Shown here piece after piece: positions 1 to 7,928 of a stretch of DNA of 64,000 bases; within the stretch, counting starts at the first letter, position 1; every line of letters begins with the position of its first letter. This DNA comes from Cohnella silvisoli. GTDB lineage: Bacteria > Bacillota > Bacilli > Paenibacillales > Paenibacillaceae. Below the pieces are notes generated by a model, which was given only the letters and a program-made list of their open reading frames with translations, had not been told where the DNA came from and made no database searches. The DNA is taken from contig NZ_JAIOAP010000026.1 of NCBI RefSeq assembly GCF_021190915.1, forward strand, positions 25,671 through 89,670, in the 5' to 3' direction. A program made the translations under genes and the position numbers.

Positions 1-219
1 CTTTTCCAGTGCGCTTAATCTCCCGAAAGGGAGAGTGGGGGACCCAACGCGGCGACGATTATAGTTATGCGTCCAAAGCGGTCCGAGCAATCTTGGGGTG
101 AATATCGCAAGTAATAGTGACGAGGCTCTATCTGAGTGACTCGACCTGTTATGCAGCGATTAGGGCAACTCTCTTTGTCCGAATCCGACAGCTAACCCCG
201 CAAGCGTTATAGAGAGAGG
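1..219 (+). promoter_or_regulatory. c-di-AMP riboswitch (ydaO/yuaA type)
   Basis: Several conserved ydaO-motif blocks occur in the right order: CGCTTAATC near 13, GGGGGACCCAA near 38, TTGGGGTGAAT near 93, then CCGACAGCTAACCCCG and AAGCG near 184-206. Bases 1-6 can pair with about 214-219 as P1, so the aptamer begins almost at the window edge. This class binds cyclic di-AMP and usually represses cell-wall remodelling or potassium and osmolyte genes. The next gene is a YabE/RpfB-like wall-remodelling protein, a classic target. The class call is by eye from the motif. Confidence 0.88.
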
Positions 220-263
220 TCAACCTCGTGCCGCGCTATTTCCTTACATTCTTCTACATGCGG

Positions 264-299
264 AAGCCACGAACAGGTCCTCTGTCTCGATGGCTTTTT
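264..299 (+). terminator. Riboswitch expression-platform terminator
   Basis: A hairpin AAGCCACGA..CAG / CTG..TCGATGGCTT is followed by TTTTT. It lies about 45 bases after the c-di-AMP aptamer and 200 bases before yabE. This is the expected layout for a riboswitch that stops transcription when c-di-AMP is high. Confidence 0.75.
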
Positions 300-366
300 G
301 TGTTGAAAAAAAGGGTTATGCATGCTTGTACATACGTATAAGCGAGCACGAACTGGTTAAGGCGGT

Positions 367-414
367 ACTTAGATTCACAGCCGGAACGAATGGTTATGGG
401 CATGAAATCTAAGT
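367..414 (+). other. Extra leader hairpin before yabE
   Basis: A perfect 9-bp inverted repeat, ACTTAGATT and AATCTAAGT, encloses 30 bases between the riboswitch terminator and yabE. No T-run follows, so it is not an obvious terminator. Its role is unknown; it could stabilise the read-through mRNA or bind a protein. Confidence 0.4.
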
Positions 415-498
415 GTCGTTATCAAAATTGGATTAGTCGCGTCAGACAAGTATCATGCATCACAGTCGACGGCGGGGCTATGAAGGAGGAGCGAGAAA

Positions 499-1656
499 AT
501 GGGCGTTATTCCTGTTGAGGAAACCCATGATCCACGACCGACCGGCAAGCTTATCGCACTGCGATGGAAGCATGAGCATTTGCGCGTAATACTATTGGGC
601 GCAATTCTCGTTTTTGCCATCACCATCATGTTCATGTCGTTGTTGCAGAAAGCAGCCAGCAAGAACATTACGATTATCGACAACGGAGTATCTTCCGTTC
701 TCGTAACCCAGACTTCGAACGTAACCGGTTTTCTCGAAGAGCAGGGAATCCATGTCGGGCCTTACGATCGCCTTTCCATGCTCCCTTCGGATTCACTCGA
801 TGAGGGAAGCCGGATCGTCATCGATCGTGCGGTGGGAGTTACAGTTAAGGCGGACGGCAAACAAGCGGTTACCTACACGACCGAGCATACGGTTGGGGGA
901 GTCATAAGCTCGCTTAAATTATCGCTGTCTGGAGATGATCGGATAAGTCCGGCTCTGAACAGTCCCTTGAAAGAGGGAATGACCGTTGAGGTTGTAAGGG
1001 TTCGTAAAGAAGTCACAGAGACCAAGTACCCGATCGCCTTTACGGTTGTGCAGCAGAAGAGTAAAGATTTAGAGTCAGGCAAGCAGAAGGTCGTAACGAC
1101 GGGTAAAAATGGGCTAGTCGTCTTCAAGACGGAACGGGTCTTTGAGAACGGCAAGCTGGTTAGTCAAGAAATGGTCGAGAAAACCGTTGCGCAGCCTGCT
1201 GTGCAGCAGGTCGTAGCTATTGGAACGAAAAAGAAACCAGAGATCGTCACTCTATCCTATAAGGGACCTCCTTCATCGGCGGAAGCCAAAGTCGTGAAGT
1301 TAAACGGCCAAAGCGTCAAAGTTAAACGCATGCTGAACAATGTAACTCTGACTGCCTATTCCGCAGGGTTTGCTTCAACGGGTAAATCCAAGGGAGATTC
1401 CGGTTTCGGAGTGACTTCATCCGGCGCAACCGTCCGAGAAGGACGCACAATTGCCGTAGACCCTAGGGTTATTCCGATTGGCTGGTGGGTTTACATCGAA
1501 GGCATCGGGTTCAGACGAGCGGAAGATACGGGCAGCGCCGTTAAGGGCAAGAAGATCGACGTCTATTACGACAGCGAGAAGCATGCCAACAATTTCGGAT
1601 TGAAACGCGGCTATACCGTATATGTGATCGGTCCGGTTAAACCGTCCGCGGATTAA
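499..1656 (+). CDS. yabE: YabE/RpfB-like cell-wall protein (DUF348, G5, 3D domains)
   Basis: A 385-residue membrane-anchored wall-remodelling protein, probably a muralytic enzyme of the RpfB/YabE family. Residues 30-50 form one transmembrane segment after a basic, cytoplasmic N-terminus. Two DUF348 repeats follow (about 55-100 and 110-165), then a G5 domain (about 170-250) and a C-terminal 3D domain (about 290-378) with conserved Asp in AVDPRVIPIG, EDTG and KKIDVYY. The start follows a strong AAGGAGGAG site. Expression is likely set by the c-di-AMP riboswitch and terminator upstream. The neighbours (rnmV, rsmA) match Bacillus subtilis order. The family call is firm; enzymatic activity is inferred from the family. 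Confidence 0.93.
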   Translation: MGVIPVEETHDPRPTGKLIALRWKHEHLRVILLGAILVFAITIMFMSLLQKAASKNITIIDNGVSSVLVTQTSNVTGFLEEQGIHVGPYDRLSMLPSDSLDEGSRIVIDRAVGVTVKADGKQAVTYTTEHTVGGVISSLKLSLSGDDRISPALNSPLKEGMTVEVVRVRKEVTETKYPIAFTVVQQKSKDLESGKQKVVTTGKNGLVVFKTERVFENGKLVSQEMVEKTVAQPAVQQVVAIGTKKKPEIVTLSYKGPPSSAEAKVVKLNGQSVKVKRMLNNVTLTAYSAGFASTGKSKGDSGFGVTSSGATVREGRTIAVDPRVIPIGWWVYIEGIGFRRAEDTGSAVKGKKIDVYYDSEKHANNFGLKRGYTVYVIGPVKPSAD

Positions 1657-1685
1657 ACGGTTCCGGCTATAGCTTGGGGATATAT

Positions 1686-1720
1686 CGGCTTCCCGTCCAT
1701 AGGACGGCGAAGCCGTTTTT
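1686..1720 (+). terminator. Terminator after yabE
   Basis: A nested hairpin, CGGCTTC..CGTCC-ATAG-GGACG..GAAGCCG, is followed by TTTTT. Its core CGTCC-N4-GACGGC-N5-CG recurs at three other sites in the window (about 10372, 25892 and 62030). Confidence 0.85.
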
Positions 1721-1786
1721 CTTGCTGTCTGCCTTAATCTCGTATACGCTAATAGGAATGGCTTAATAAAGGCGGAATGAAATTGT

Positions 1787-2338
1787 ATGCTTAGAGAAAT
1801 GATTGTCGTTGAAGGCAAAGACGACACGACAGCCGTTCAGAGGGCTGTGAGCGCCGATACGATCGAAACGGGAGGTTCCGCGATCGGAGAAGACGTGCTG
1901 CGCCGCATTGAGCTTGCTCAAGCACGCAGAGGAGTCATCATCCTAACCGATCCGGACGCTCCTGGAGAGCGTATCCGCAAAATCGTGGCGGAACGCGTAC
2001 CGGGCTGCAAACATGCTTTTCTGACGAAGGATGAGGCTAGAGGGCGCCGGGGCATCGGTGTTGAGCATGCGTCAGACGACGCCATTCGCAGGGCGCTGGA
2101 TGGCGTTCGAAGCCCTGAGAGCGATTCCGGGGAGCTTGGAGAGATCGAATGGAGCGACTTGCTCACTACGGGGCTTATCGTCCAGCCTTCATCCGCCCGC
2201 CGCAGGGAGCGCATGGGGGAGCTGCTTGGGATCGGTTATGCCAACGGCAAACAATTTTACAAACGATGTCTCATGTTCCGGATTACGCGGCTCGAATTTC
2301 TGACCGCATTGGAACAACTGGAGCGGGAAGGATTATAG
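1787..2338 (+). CDS. rnmV: Ribonuclease M5
   Basis: A 183-residue Toprim-domain nuclease that matures the 5S rRNA precursor in Firmicutes. The Toprim glutamate is in IVVEGKDD (about residues 6-13) and the DxD aspartates in LTDPDAPG (about 53-60). Length matches the family (about 185). The start is ATG after an AAGGCGG ribosome-binding site. The stop codon is immediately followed by the rsmA start, so the two are probably translationally coupled, and the same pairing exists in B. subtilis. Confidence 0.95.
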   Translation: MLREMIVVEGKDDTTAVQRAVSADTIETGGSAIGEDVLRRIELAQARRGVIILTDPDAPGERIRKIVAERVPGCKHAFLTKDEARGRRGIGVEHASDDAIRRALDGVRSPESDSGELGEIEWSDLLTTGLIVQPSSARRRERMGELLGIGYANGKQFYKRCLMFRITRLEFLTALEQLEREGL

Positions 2339-3358
2339 ATGACCATGAAGAAACCGACAGACAAGAACGGAGGGGCTAAGAAGTATGGGCCCCACACAAA
2401 GCCGTATCAGCATTTCAATTCTTCCAAGCCGACCGACGCAGCCCTTATAAAAAGCGCGGCTGCTGCCCCTCCTAAAGACATTCTGAAGGAAATTGCCACC
2501 TCTAGCCGTACGCGCGATATCATTCGCAAACATCGGTTCACCTTTAAGAAGAGCTTGGGACAAAATTTTCTGATTGATGGGGACGTGCTCGATCAGATCA
2601 TTGCCGCAGCAGGCTTGGATGAGACGCGTGGAGCGCTAGAGATCGGTCCAGGCATTGGATCGCTCACGGAGCAGTTGGCTAAAGCTGCGGGTAAAGTGGC
2701 GGCTGTGGAAATCGATCGGCGTCTCATTCCTATTTTGCAGGAAGTAATGTCCCCGTATAAGAACGTCAGCATTGTTCAGAGCGACATCCTTAAGACGGAT
2801 TTGAAGCAGCTGTGGACGGAGCAGTTCACCGGTCTTGCGGGGGTAAGCGTAGTTGCCAACCTGCCGTACTACGTGACGACGCCGATTATCATGAAGCTGT
2901 TGGAAGAACGTCTGCCTTTGGAAAATATCGTGGTCATGGTGCAGAAGGAAGTCGCGGAGAGGATGGCAGCCAAGCCCGGAGGCAAAGAGTTCGGAAGCCT
3001 AAGCATTGCCGTTCAGTACTATTGCGAGCCCGAGCTGGTATGCGTTGTCCCCGGCAAAGCGTTCATCCCTGCTCCTAACGTGGATTCCGCTGTCATTAAG
3101 CTCAAGCGGCGCCAGGAGCCGGTCGTAAGCGTGCGTGATGAAGCGAAGTATTTCCACGTCGTCCAGACCGCTTTTGCGCAGCGGCGCAAAACTCTGGCCA
3201 ATAACCTTTCGGCTTTCTCGGGGAAAGAGCGCAAAGGTGAACTTTCCGAAATGCTGCAGCGAATCGGCATTCAGCCCGAACGCCGTGCGGAGACGCTTTC
3301 TCTTCAGGAATTCGCAATCGTTTGTGAAGCGCTAATGGATAGCGGCATGCTCGTTTAA
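2339..3358 (+). CDS. rsmA: 16S rRNA dimethyladenosine transferase RsmA/KsgA
   Basis: SAM-dependent dimethylation of two adjacent adenosines near the 3' end of 16S rRNA during 30S assembly. Motifs are SLGQNFLID (about 72-80), the SAM loop LEIGPGIGSL (about 98) and the catalytic NLPYYV. The ORF starts directly at the rnmV stop behind GGGAAGGAT and codes for 339 residues, against about 290 in most homologues. The extra 45-50 N-terminal residues are Lys/Ala/Pro rich and precede the usual N-terminus. No in-frame ATG lies nearer the conserved region, so the extension appears real, though an alternative start is possible. Confidence 0.95.
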   Translation: MTMKKPTDKNGGAKKYGPHTKPYQHFNSSKPTDAALIKSAAAAPPKDILKEIATSSRTRDIIRKHRFTFKKSLGQNFLIDGDVLDQIIAAAGLDETRGALEIGPGIGSLTEQLAKAAGKVAAVEIDRRLIPILQEVMSPYKNVSIVQSDILKTDLKQLWTEQFTGLAGVSVVANLPYYVTTPIIMKLLEERLPLENIVVMVQKEVAERMAAKPGGKEFGSLSIAVQYYCEPELVCVVPGKAFIPAPNVDSAVIKLKRRQEPVVSVRDEAKYFHVVQTAFAQRRKTLANNLSAFSGKERKGELSEMLQRIGIQPERRAETLSLQEFAIVCEALMDSGMLV

Positions 3359-3380
3359 ACGGAAGTGCATCCGGACGCGC

Positions 3381-3408
3381 ACAGGAAGGCGCTTAGCTCC
3401 ATAGGATA
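3381..3408 (+). promoter_or_regulatory. Sigma-K-like promoter of yabG
   Basis: A -35 AC at 3381-3382 and -10 CATAGGATA at 3400-3408 (consensus CATANNNTA) are 17 bases apart, just upstream of yabG. In B. subtilis yabG is transcribed by sigma-K in the mother cell, which supports the reading. The -35 signal is short, so it rests mainly on the -10 and the context. Confidence 0.55.
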
Positions 3409-3428
3409 GACGAAGAGGTGATTTGCCC

Positions 3429-4307
3429 ATGAAGCAGGGGGATCTAGTCGTTCGCAAATCCTATGGCGGAGATGTGCTGTTCCGAGTTGCCGCATTCGCC
3501 GGCAGCCAGGCCGTGCTTAGAGGGATGGATTATCGCTTGCTCGCCGACGCCCCCGCCCACGATCTTCAAACGGTGCGAAATCCGGACGAGCTCGGAGGGA
3601 CGCGCCAGGCGCGCATACACGCAACGGAATCGCTGCGGCGGATGAACGAGGAACGTAATCGGCAAACCGGGCGTGCGGGGTTTACATCGGCTCTAGACGA
3701 TCGCCGGCAGCCATTCTTTGAAATGCCCGGCAAAGTCCTTCACCTGGACGGCGACGCTAATTACTTAAAGAAAAGTATGCAAGTGTACGCTCAGCTAAGG
3801 GTTCCGGCAGAAGGCGTGAATTGCCATGAGTCGCAAATGGCGCAAGTTCTGCTTCGAATGCTCCCGCAATTCCATCCCGATATTGTCGTTATAACCGGTC
3901 ATGACGGCGTGCTGAAGCAACGGGAGGACTTACAGCATCTTAGCAGCTATAAGAATTCCTTGAATTTCGTTCAGGCGGTAAACGTTGCAAGGGATTATGA
4001 GCGCAATCGCGATTCGCTCGTCGTCATCGCCGGCGCTTGCCAATCCCATTTCGAGGCACTTCTTCAAGCAGGCTCGAATTTTGCAAGCTCTCCCGGACGC
4101 ATTATGATTCATGCGCTTGATCCGGTTTATGTCGCCGTGCGGGCATCGTTCACGCCTTTCCGCGATACAATTAACATTTCGGATGTTATTGCGCATACCA
4201 TTAGCGGAAGGCAAGGGGTAGGCGGAATTGAAACCATGGGACGATATCGCATCGGCGTTCCGAATCTAAAAGCTGCAAGTTCCGAACATAATGTGAACAT
4301 TGTGTGA
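3429..4307 (+). CDS. yabG: Sporulation-specific protease YabG
   Basis: A 292-residue protein matching the YabG family (peptidase U57), which processes spore-coat proteins such as SpoIVA and SafA late in sporulation. The N-terminus MKQGDLVVRKSYGGDVLF and the central LHLDGD and VVITGHDGV stretches are typical. No signal peptide is present, consistent with action in the mother-cell cytoplasm. ATG at 3429 is preferred over TTG at 3423 because GAGGTGA lies 8 bases before it. A sigma-K-like promoter is upstream. Confidence 0.92.
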   Translation: MKQGDLVVRKSYGGDVLFRVAAFAGSQAVLRGMDYRLLADAPAHDLQTVRNPDELGGTRQARIHATESLRRMNEERNRQTGRAGFTSALDDRRQPFFEMPGKVLHLDGDANYLKKSMQVYAQLRVPAEGVNCHESQMAQVLLRMLPQFHPDIVVITGHDGVLKQREDLQHLSSYKNSLNFVQAVNVARDYERNRDSLVVIAGACQSHFEALLQAGSNFASSPGRIMIHALDPVYVAVRASFTPFRDTINISDVIAHTISGRQGVGGIETMGRYRIGVPNLKAASSEHNVNIV

Positions 4308-4359
4308 CGAAAATGAAGAGAACTTTAGAAAAAGCCCATATCCTCAAGGAAAATGACCG

Positions 4360-4429
4360 TTGACATTAAATCCGCTTCGTTGATATAATATTCTGCTCAT
4401 TTGACACCTCCCCTGTTTTTAGATATAAT
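4360..4429 (+). promoter_or_regulatory. Tandem consensus sigma-A promoters of veg
   Basis: Two vegetative promoters lie in series: TTGACA (4360-4365), 18-bp spacer, TATAAT (4384-4389); and TTGACA (4401-4406), 17-bp spacer, TATAAT (4424-4429). Both have perfect hexamers. The veg promoter is one of the strongest in B. subtilis, so strong transcription is expected here too. Confidence 0.85.
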
Positions 4430-4456
4430 TTACAGGGAAAGAGGTGGTAGTGGATC

Positions 4457-4732
4457 ATGGCTAAAAACGCGCTTCTAGAGATCAAACGAAGCCTGGAACC
4501 GCACGTCGGCTCCAAAATCATGCTCCGCGCCAACGGTGGCCGCCGCAAAACCATCGAACGCACGGGCGTACTGGAAGAAATCTACCCATCGGTTTTCATT
4601 GTTAAACTGGATCAGGAACAGCACGCGTTTAAGCGGGTTTCGTACAGTTACGCTGATATTTTGACTGAATCCGTGGAAGTTATGCTGTGCAATGAAGATG
4701 GCCAGGTTCGCATCAACTATTTATCGCACTGA
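4457..4732 (+). CDS. veg: Veg protein (biofilm-associated)
   Basis: A 91-residue protein of the Veg family, which in B. subtilis stimulates biofilm formation by interfering with SinR. The pattern GSKIMLRANGGRRKT..ERTGVLEE..PSVFIVKLDQ is characteristic and suggests a small beta-barrel fold. A good AGAGGTGGT site precedes ATG. It is driven by two consensus promoters and followed by a terminator, so it is probably monocistronic. Confidence 0.95.
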   Translation: MAKNALLEIKRSLEPHVGSKIMLRANGGRRKTIERTGVLEEIYPSVFIVKLDQEQHAFKRVSYSYADILTESVEVMLCNEDGQVRINYLSH

Positions 4733-4745
4733 CACGGTTAATTGC

Positions 4746-4785
4746 ACGGGCAGCATGGCGCTTTGAGCGCTGAGCTGCCCGTTTT
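4746..4785 (+). terminator. Terminator after veg
   Basis: The stem ACGGGCAGC / GCTGCCCGT, with an inner GGCGC/GCGC pairing, is followed by TTTT. Confidence 0.85.
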
Positions 4786-4815
4786 GCATGTACAGGCTTC
4801 CTTCAAGGCATCCTA
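4786..4815 (+). promoter_or_regulatory. Sigma-G-like promoter of the SASP gene
   Basis: GCATG (4786-4790), an 18-base spacer and CATCCTA (4809-4815) fit the forespore sigma-G pattern GHATR-N18-CATNNTA. Forespore expression is expected for a small acid-soluble spore protein. Confidence 0.6.
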
Positions 4816-4861
4816 TGGGAGTACGCCGCTTGGTGTTACATCACGCATAGGAGGCGACAGT

Positions 4862-5044
4862 ATGACTCGAAGAAGAAGCGTCATGTCCGAGCAATTCAAG
4901 GCAGAGTTGGCGAAGGATCTTGGATTTTATGAAACGGTGCAGCGCGAAGGCTGGGGCGGAATCCGCACCAAGGACGCCGGAAATATGGTGAAACGGGCGA
5001 TTCAAATCGCCGAGCAGACGGCGGCTAAGTCTCCGCAGACGTAG
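4862..5044 (+). CDS. sspF: Small acid-soluble spore protein, SspF family
   Basis: A 60-residue alpha/beta-type SASP that coats and protects forespore DNA. MSEQFKAELAKDLGFYETV and GWGGIRTKDAGNMVKRAI are near-exact family signatures, including the region cleaved by the germination protease. ATG at 4862 is chosen because TAGGAGG lies 8 bases upstream and the family begins at this point. It sits between veg and ispE as in B. subtilis. Confidence 0.95.
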   Translation: MTRRRSVMSEQFKAELAKDLGFYETVQREGWGGIRTKDAGNMVKRAIQIAEQTAAKSPQT

Positions 5045-5064
5045 AGGATAAGCTAGGCAAATCG

Positions 5065-5104
5065 GAGGGCGGGTTCCTGTTCGCGGGGATTCGACCTCTT
5101 TTTT
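5065..5104 (+). terminator. Terminator after sspF
   Basis: The hairpin GAGGGCGGGTTCC / GGGGATTCGACCTC (one mismatch, some G-U pairs) is followed by TTTTTT. Confidence 0.7.
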
Positions 5105-5193
5105 CGCATTTAGGGACTCTGTTTGTTATAATATGTAAAGGTTTTTTGGAGCCCGGATGTGAACAAATAACCCGTCTTACTTGGGAAGTGGTG

Positions 5194-6057
5194 ATGAAAT
5201 TGACTAAGATCTATGAGAAGGCTCCCGCCAAGATCAATTTACTGCTGGACGTGCTGCGCAAGAGGGAAGACGGTTTTCATGAAGTAGAGATGATTATGAC
5301 GATGGTGGATTTGGCTGACCGCCTTGAGATGGAAGAGCTTCCACGGGATCAGATCGTCCTCTCCAGTCAGGTGGGCTTCATCCCCTTGGACGAGAAGAAC
5401 CTCGCCTTCCAAGCTGCCAAGCTCATTAAGGAGCGCTACGGGGTCAAACGGGGCGTCTACATTCATTTGGATAAACAAATACCGGTTGCCGCAGGCTTGG
5501 CTGGAGGAAGCAGCGACGCGGCCGCAACTCTAAGAGGACTTAATCGGTTATGGAACCTTGAGCTGTCAACGGATGAGCTCGAAGTGCTCGGAGCAGAGCT
5601 AGGGTCGGATGTGCCCTTTTGCATACGCGGGGGAACCGCCCTTGCCCGGGGACGGGGCGAGAAGCTCGAAAGCATCTCTCCCCCGCCTCAATGCTGGGTC
5701 ATCCTCGCTAAACCCCCGATCAACGTATCGACGGCTGACGTGTATGGGAAATTTCGAGTGAACGAATTAAAGAAACATCCCTCTATTCCGGACATGCTGG
5801 ATGCTCTATCCCGGCAATCCTTCTCCGGCATGTGCGACTGTTTAGGCAATGTGCTCGAGTCCGTAACTCTTAATCGTTACCCGGAGGTACGGCAAATTAA
5901 AGACTGCATGGTGAAAGCGGGAGCCGATGGCGTATTGATGTCCGGCAGCGGACCAACCGTGTTCGGCCTCGTGTCCAAAGAAATCAAAGTCGCACGTGTC
6001 TATAATGCCTTAAGAGGCTTCTGTAAAGAAGTATATGTGGTAAGAATGCTGACATAA
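5194..6057 (+). CDS. ispE: 4-diphosphocytidyl-2-C-methyl-D-erythritol kinase
   Basis: A GHMP kinase of 287 residues that phosphorylates CDP-methylerythritol in the MEP isoprenoid pathway. The N-terminal PAKINLLLDVL and the ATP-binding P-x3-GLAGGSSDAAAT loop are clear, and the C-terminal MSGSGPTVFG is the third GHMP motif. The start at 5194 (MKLTKIYEKAPAKIN) follows GGGAAGTGG and matches the usual N-terminus. A TATAAT at 5127 suggests its own promoter. Confidence 0.95.
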   Translation: MKLTKIYEKAPAKINLLLDVLRKREDGFHEVEMIMTMVDLADRLEMEELPRDQIVLSSQVGFIPLDEKNLAFQAAKLIKERYGVKRGVYIHLDKQIPVAAGLAGGSSDAAATLRGLNRLWNLELSTDELEVLGAELGSDVPFCIRGGTALARGRGEKLESISPPPQCWVILAKPPINVSTADVYGKFRVNELKKHPSIPDMLDALSRQSFSGMCDCLGNVLESVTLNRYPEVRQIKDCMVKAGADGVLMSGSGPTVFGLVSKEIKVARVYNALRGFCKEVYVVRMLT

Positions 6058-6090
6058 AACTTGCGTAAACGCCGGTCAGCTTCGAACTTC

Positions 6091-6120
6091 TTGCCCAAAA
6101 CCGTATAAAAATGTTATGAT
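6091..6120 (+). promoter_or_regulatory. Sigma-A promoter of purR
   Basis: TTGCCC (6091-6096), an 18-base spacer and TATGAT (6115-6120) lie 38 bases before the purR start. No clear PurBox pair was found by eye. Confidence 0.5.
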
Positions 6121-6158
6121 GGACATAAAATATTCGGATTTGGACGGGAGAGGGGAAC

Positions 6159-6980
6159 GTGAAGAAGTTGAAACGAAGCGCTAGGCTCGTTGAAATGACG
6201 CAGTATTTATTGGCCCGTCCTCATACGTTAATTTCCCTTACAGCGTTCGCCGAACGTTACCAATCGGCCAAGTCGTCCATAAGCGAAGATTTGGCGATTA
6301 TTAAAGAGGTATTCGAAGACGAAGGAATTGGGGAACTTAATACGTTAGCGGGAGCTGCCGGCGGTGTGCGGTTCGTTCCTAAGTGTCGTAAAGATCTGGC
6401 TTTGGAGAAAATCGTTACGATATGCCGAGAGTTAGAGCAGCCGGACCGGCTTCTGCCGGGCGGTTATCTATATATGACGGATTTGCTTGGACAGCCTGCG
6501 TTGATGCAGGAGGTAGGCCGGATGTTCGCTTCCGCTTTCGCGGATAGGAATATCGATGTCATTATGACGGTCGAAACCAAAGGAATCCCTCTCGCGCATG
6601 CGACGGCACAATATTTGAACTTGCCTGTCGTCATCGTGCGCAGGGATCATAAAGTGACGGAGGGCTCGGCCGTAAGCATCAATTACGTATCCGGCTCGAC
6701 GAAGCGGATTCAAACGATGTCGCTCGCACGCCGAGCGCTTAAGGAAGAGTCGCGTGTTCTTATTATCGATGATTTCATGAAGGCGGGCGGAACGATCCAA
6801 GGAATGGTCGATTTACTGCACGAGTTCCGCGCAGTCGTCGCCGGAGTGGGCGTCTTCGTTGAATCCGGCGAGGTAGATAACGAAGAACGATTATTGCATG
6901 ATTACGTATCGTTGGCCCGATTAACGGAAGTAGACTTGAAAACCCGTCATATTACCATTCAACCGGGTAACTTTTTCTAA
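6159..6980 (+). CDS. purR: Purine operon repressor PurR
   Basis: A 273-residue repressor of purine synthesis genes that responds to PRPP. An N-terminal winged helix (about 1-75, ESAKSSISEDL-like segment QSAKSSISEDLAI) is joined to a phosphoribosyltransferase-fold domain. The PRPP motif is VLIIDDFMKAGGT (about 200-212). The start is GTG at 6159 behind GAGAGGGG. It is followed by ridA, as in B. subtilis where ridA (yabJ) was first described as linked to PurR function. Confidence 0.95.
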   Translation: MKKLKRSARLVEMTQYLLARPHTLISLTAFAERYQSAKSSISEDLAIIKEVFEDEGIGELNTLAGAAGGVRFVPKCRKDLALEKIVTICRELEQPDRLLPGGYLYMTDLLGQPALMQEVGRMFASAFADRNIDVIMTVETKGIPLAHATAQYLNLPVVIVRRDHKVTEGSAVSINYVSGSTKRIQTMSLARRALKEESRVLIIDDFMKAGGTIQGMVDLLHEFRAVVAGVGVFVESGEVDNEERLLHDYVSLARLTEVDLKTRHITIQPGNFF

Positions 6981-7021
6981 TTCGCGATTTCAGTTAAATA
7001 TATGGTTTGGAGGATTGCTCA

Positions 7022-7420
7022 ATGTCACTTAAGATCGTTTCCACCCAAGAAGCCCCTGCCGCAATCGGCCCCTATGCGCAAGCGGTTCGCTCAGGCAACT
7101 TATTGTTCACTTCCGGGCAGATTCCATTAACGCCATCCGGCGAGCTCGTAACCGGAGGAATTCAGGAGCAAACCCATCAAGTTCTGAGCAACTTAAAAGC
7201 GGTCTTGAAAGCAGAAGGCGCTACTCTTCAAGACGTCATTAAAGCGACCGTGTTTTTAAAGGATATGAACCAATTCGCGGAGTTCAATTCGGTTTACGCA
7301 TCTTACTTTGGAGAGCATGCGCCAGCCCGTTCAACCGTAGAAGTGGCAAGGCTTCCGAGGGATGTTTTTGTCGAAATAGAAGTGATCGCGACGATCCGTG
7401 TCGAAAGTCCAGAACTTTAA
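7022..7420 (+). CDS. ridA: RidA family enamine/imine deaminase
   Basis: A 132-residue YabJ/RidA protein that hydrolyses reactive 2-aminoacrylate and related imines released by PLP enzymes. The family signature PARSTVEVARLPRDVFVEIE, containing the substrate-binding Arg, is intact, as is IGPYAQAV near the N-terminus. ATG at 7022 follows TTTGGAGG. It probably forms an operon with purR. Confidence 0.95.
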   Translation: MSLKIVSTQEAPAAIGPYAQAVRSGNLLFTSGQIPLTPSGELVTGGIQEQTHQVLSNLKAVLKAEGATLQDVIKATVFLKDMNQFAEFNSVYASYFGEHAPARSTVEVARLPRDVFVEIEVIATIRVESPEL

Positions 7421-7460
7421 AAAATAATTTCAAATTTAGCAGTAGTTTTTCCAGATTTAA

Positions 7461-7487
7461 GAAGGAATTCGCATTGGCTTGTGGAAT
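7461..7487 (+). promoter_or_regulatory. Sigma-H promoter of spoVG
   Basis: GAAGGAATT (7461-7469), an 11-base spacer and GTGGAAT (7481-7487) match the sigma-H consensus RNAGGAWWW-N11-12-RNNGAAT at every defined base. spoVG is a classic sigma-H gene. Confidence 0.85.
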
Positions 7488-7529
7488 ATTACACCAAGTC
7501 TTTCTGATGGACAAAGGTGGTGAACACAA

Positions 7530-7814
7530 GTGCAAATTACAGATGTGAGACTCCGCCGCGTCAATTCGGAGGGGCGTATGAAAGCCATTGCTTCGATTAC
7601 CATCGACAACGAATTCGTGGTACACGACATTCGCGTCATTGACGGTAACAATGGGATGTTCGTCGCCATGCCGAGCAAACGGACTCCGGACGGAGAGTTT
7701 CGCGATATCGCCCACCCGATTTCTTCCGGAACGCGGGAGAAAATCCAGGCTGCCGTACTGGCAGAGTACGAACGGGCTGCGCAAGAAGAAGAAGTTATGG
7801 TCGAAGGGGCATAA
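7530..7814 (+). CDS. spoVG: Septation regulator SpoVG
   Basis: A 94-residue nucleic-acid-binding regulator of asymmetric septation and stage V sporulation. MQITDVRLRRV, SITIDNEFVVHDIRVI and FVAMPSKRTPDGEFRDIAHPI are hallmark stretches. The start is GTG at 7530 after AAAGGTGG. It has its own sigma-H promoter and a terminator, so it is probably transcribed alone. Confidence 0.96.
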   Translation: MQITDVRLRRVNSEGRMKAIASITIDNEFVVHDIRVIDGNNGMFVAMPSKRTPDGEFRDIAHPISSGTREKIQAAVLAEYERAAQEEEVMVEGA

Positions 7815-7831
7815 TAATGTTTAAATTCGAA

Positions 7832-7857
7832 AAGAGAGCCCCCGAAGGCTCTCTTTT
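7832..7857 (+). terminator. Terminator after spoVG
   Basis: GAGAGCC / GGCTCTC with a CCCGAA loop, followed by TTTT. Confidence 0.88.
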
Positions 7858-7928
7858 CATTTGCGTTAGAATAAGTTATGATTTTGGAGCAATTAGAAGG
7901 TTTATGCGGAGAGGAGCTCATTTACCTG

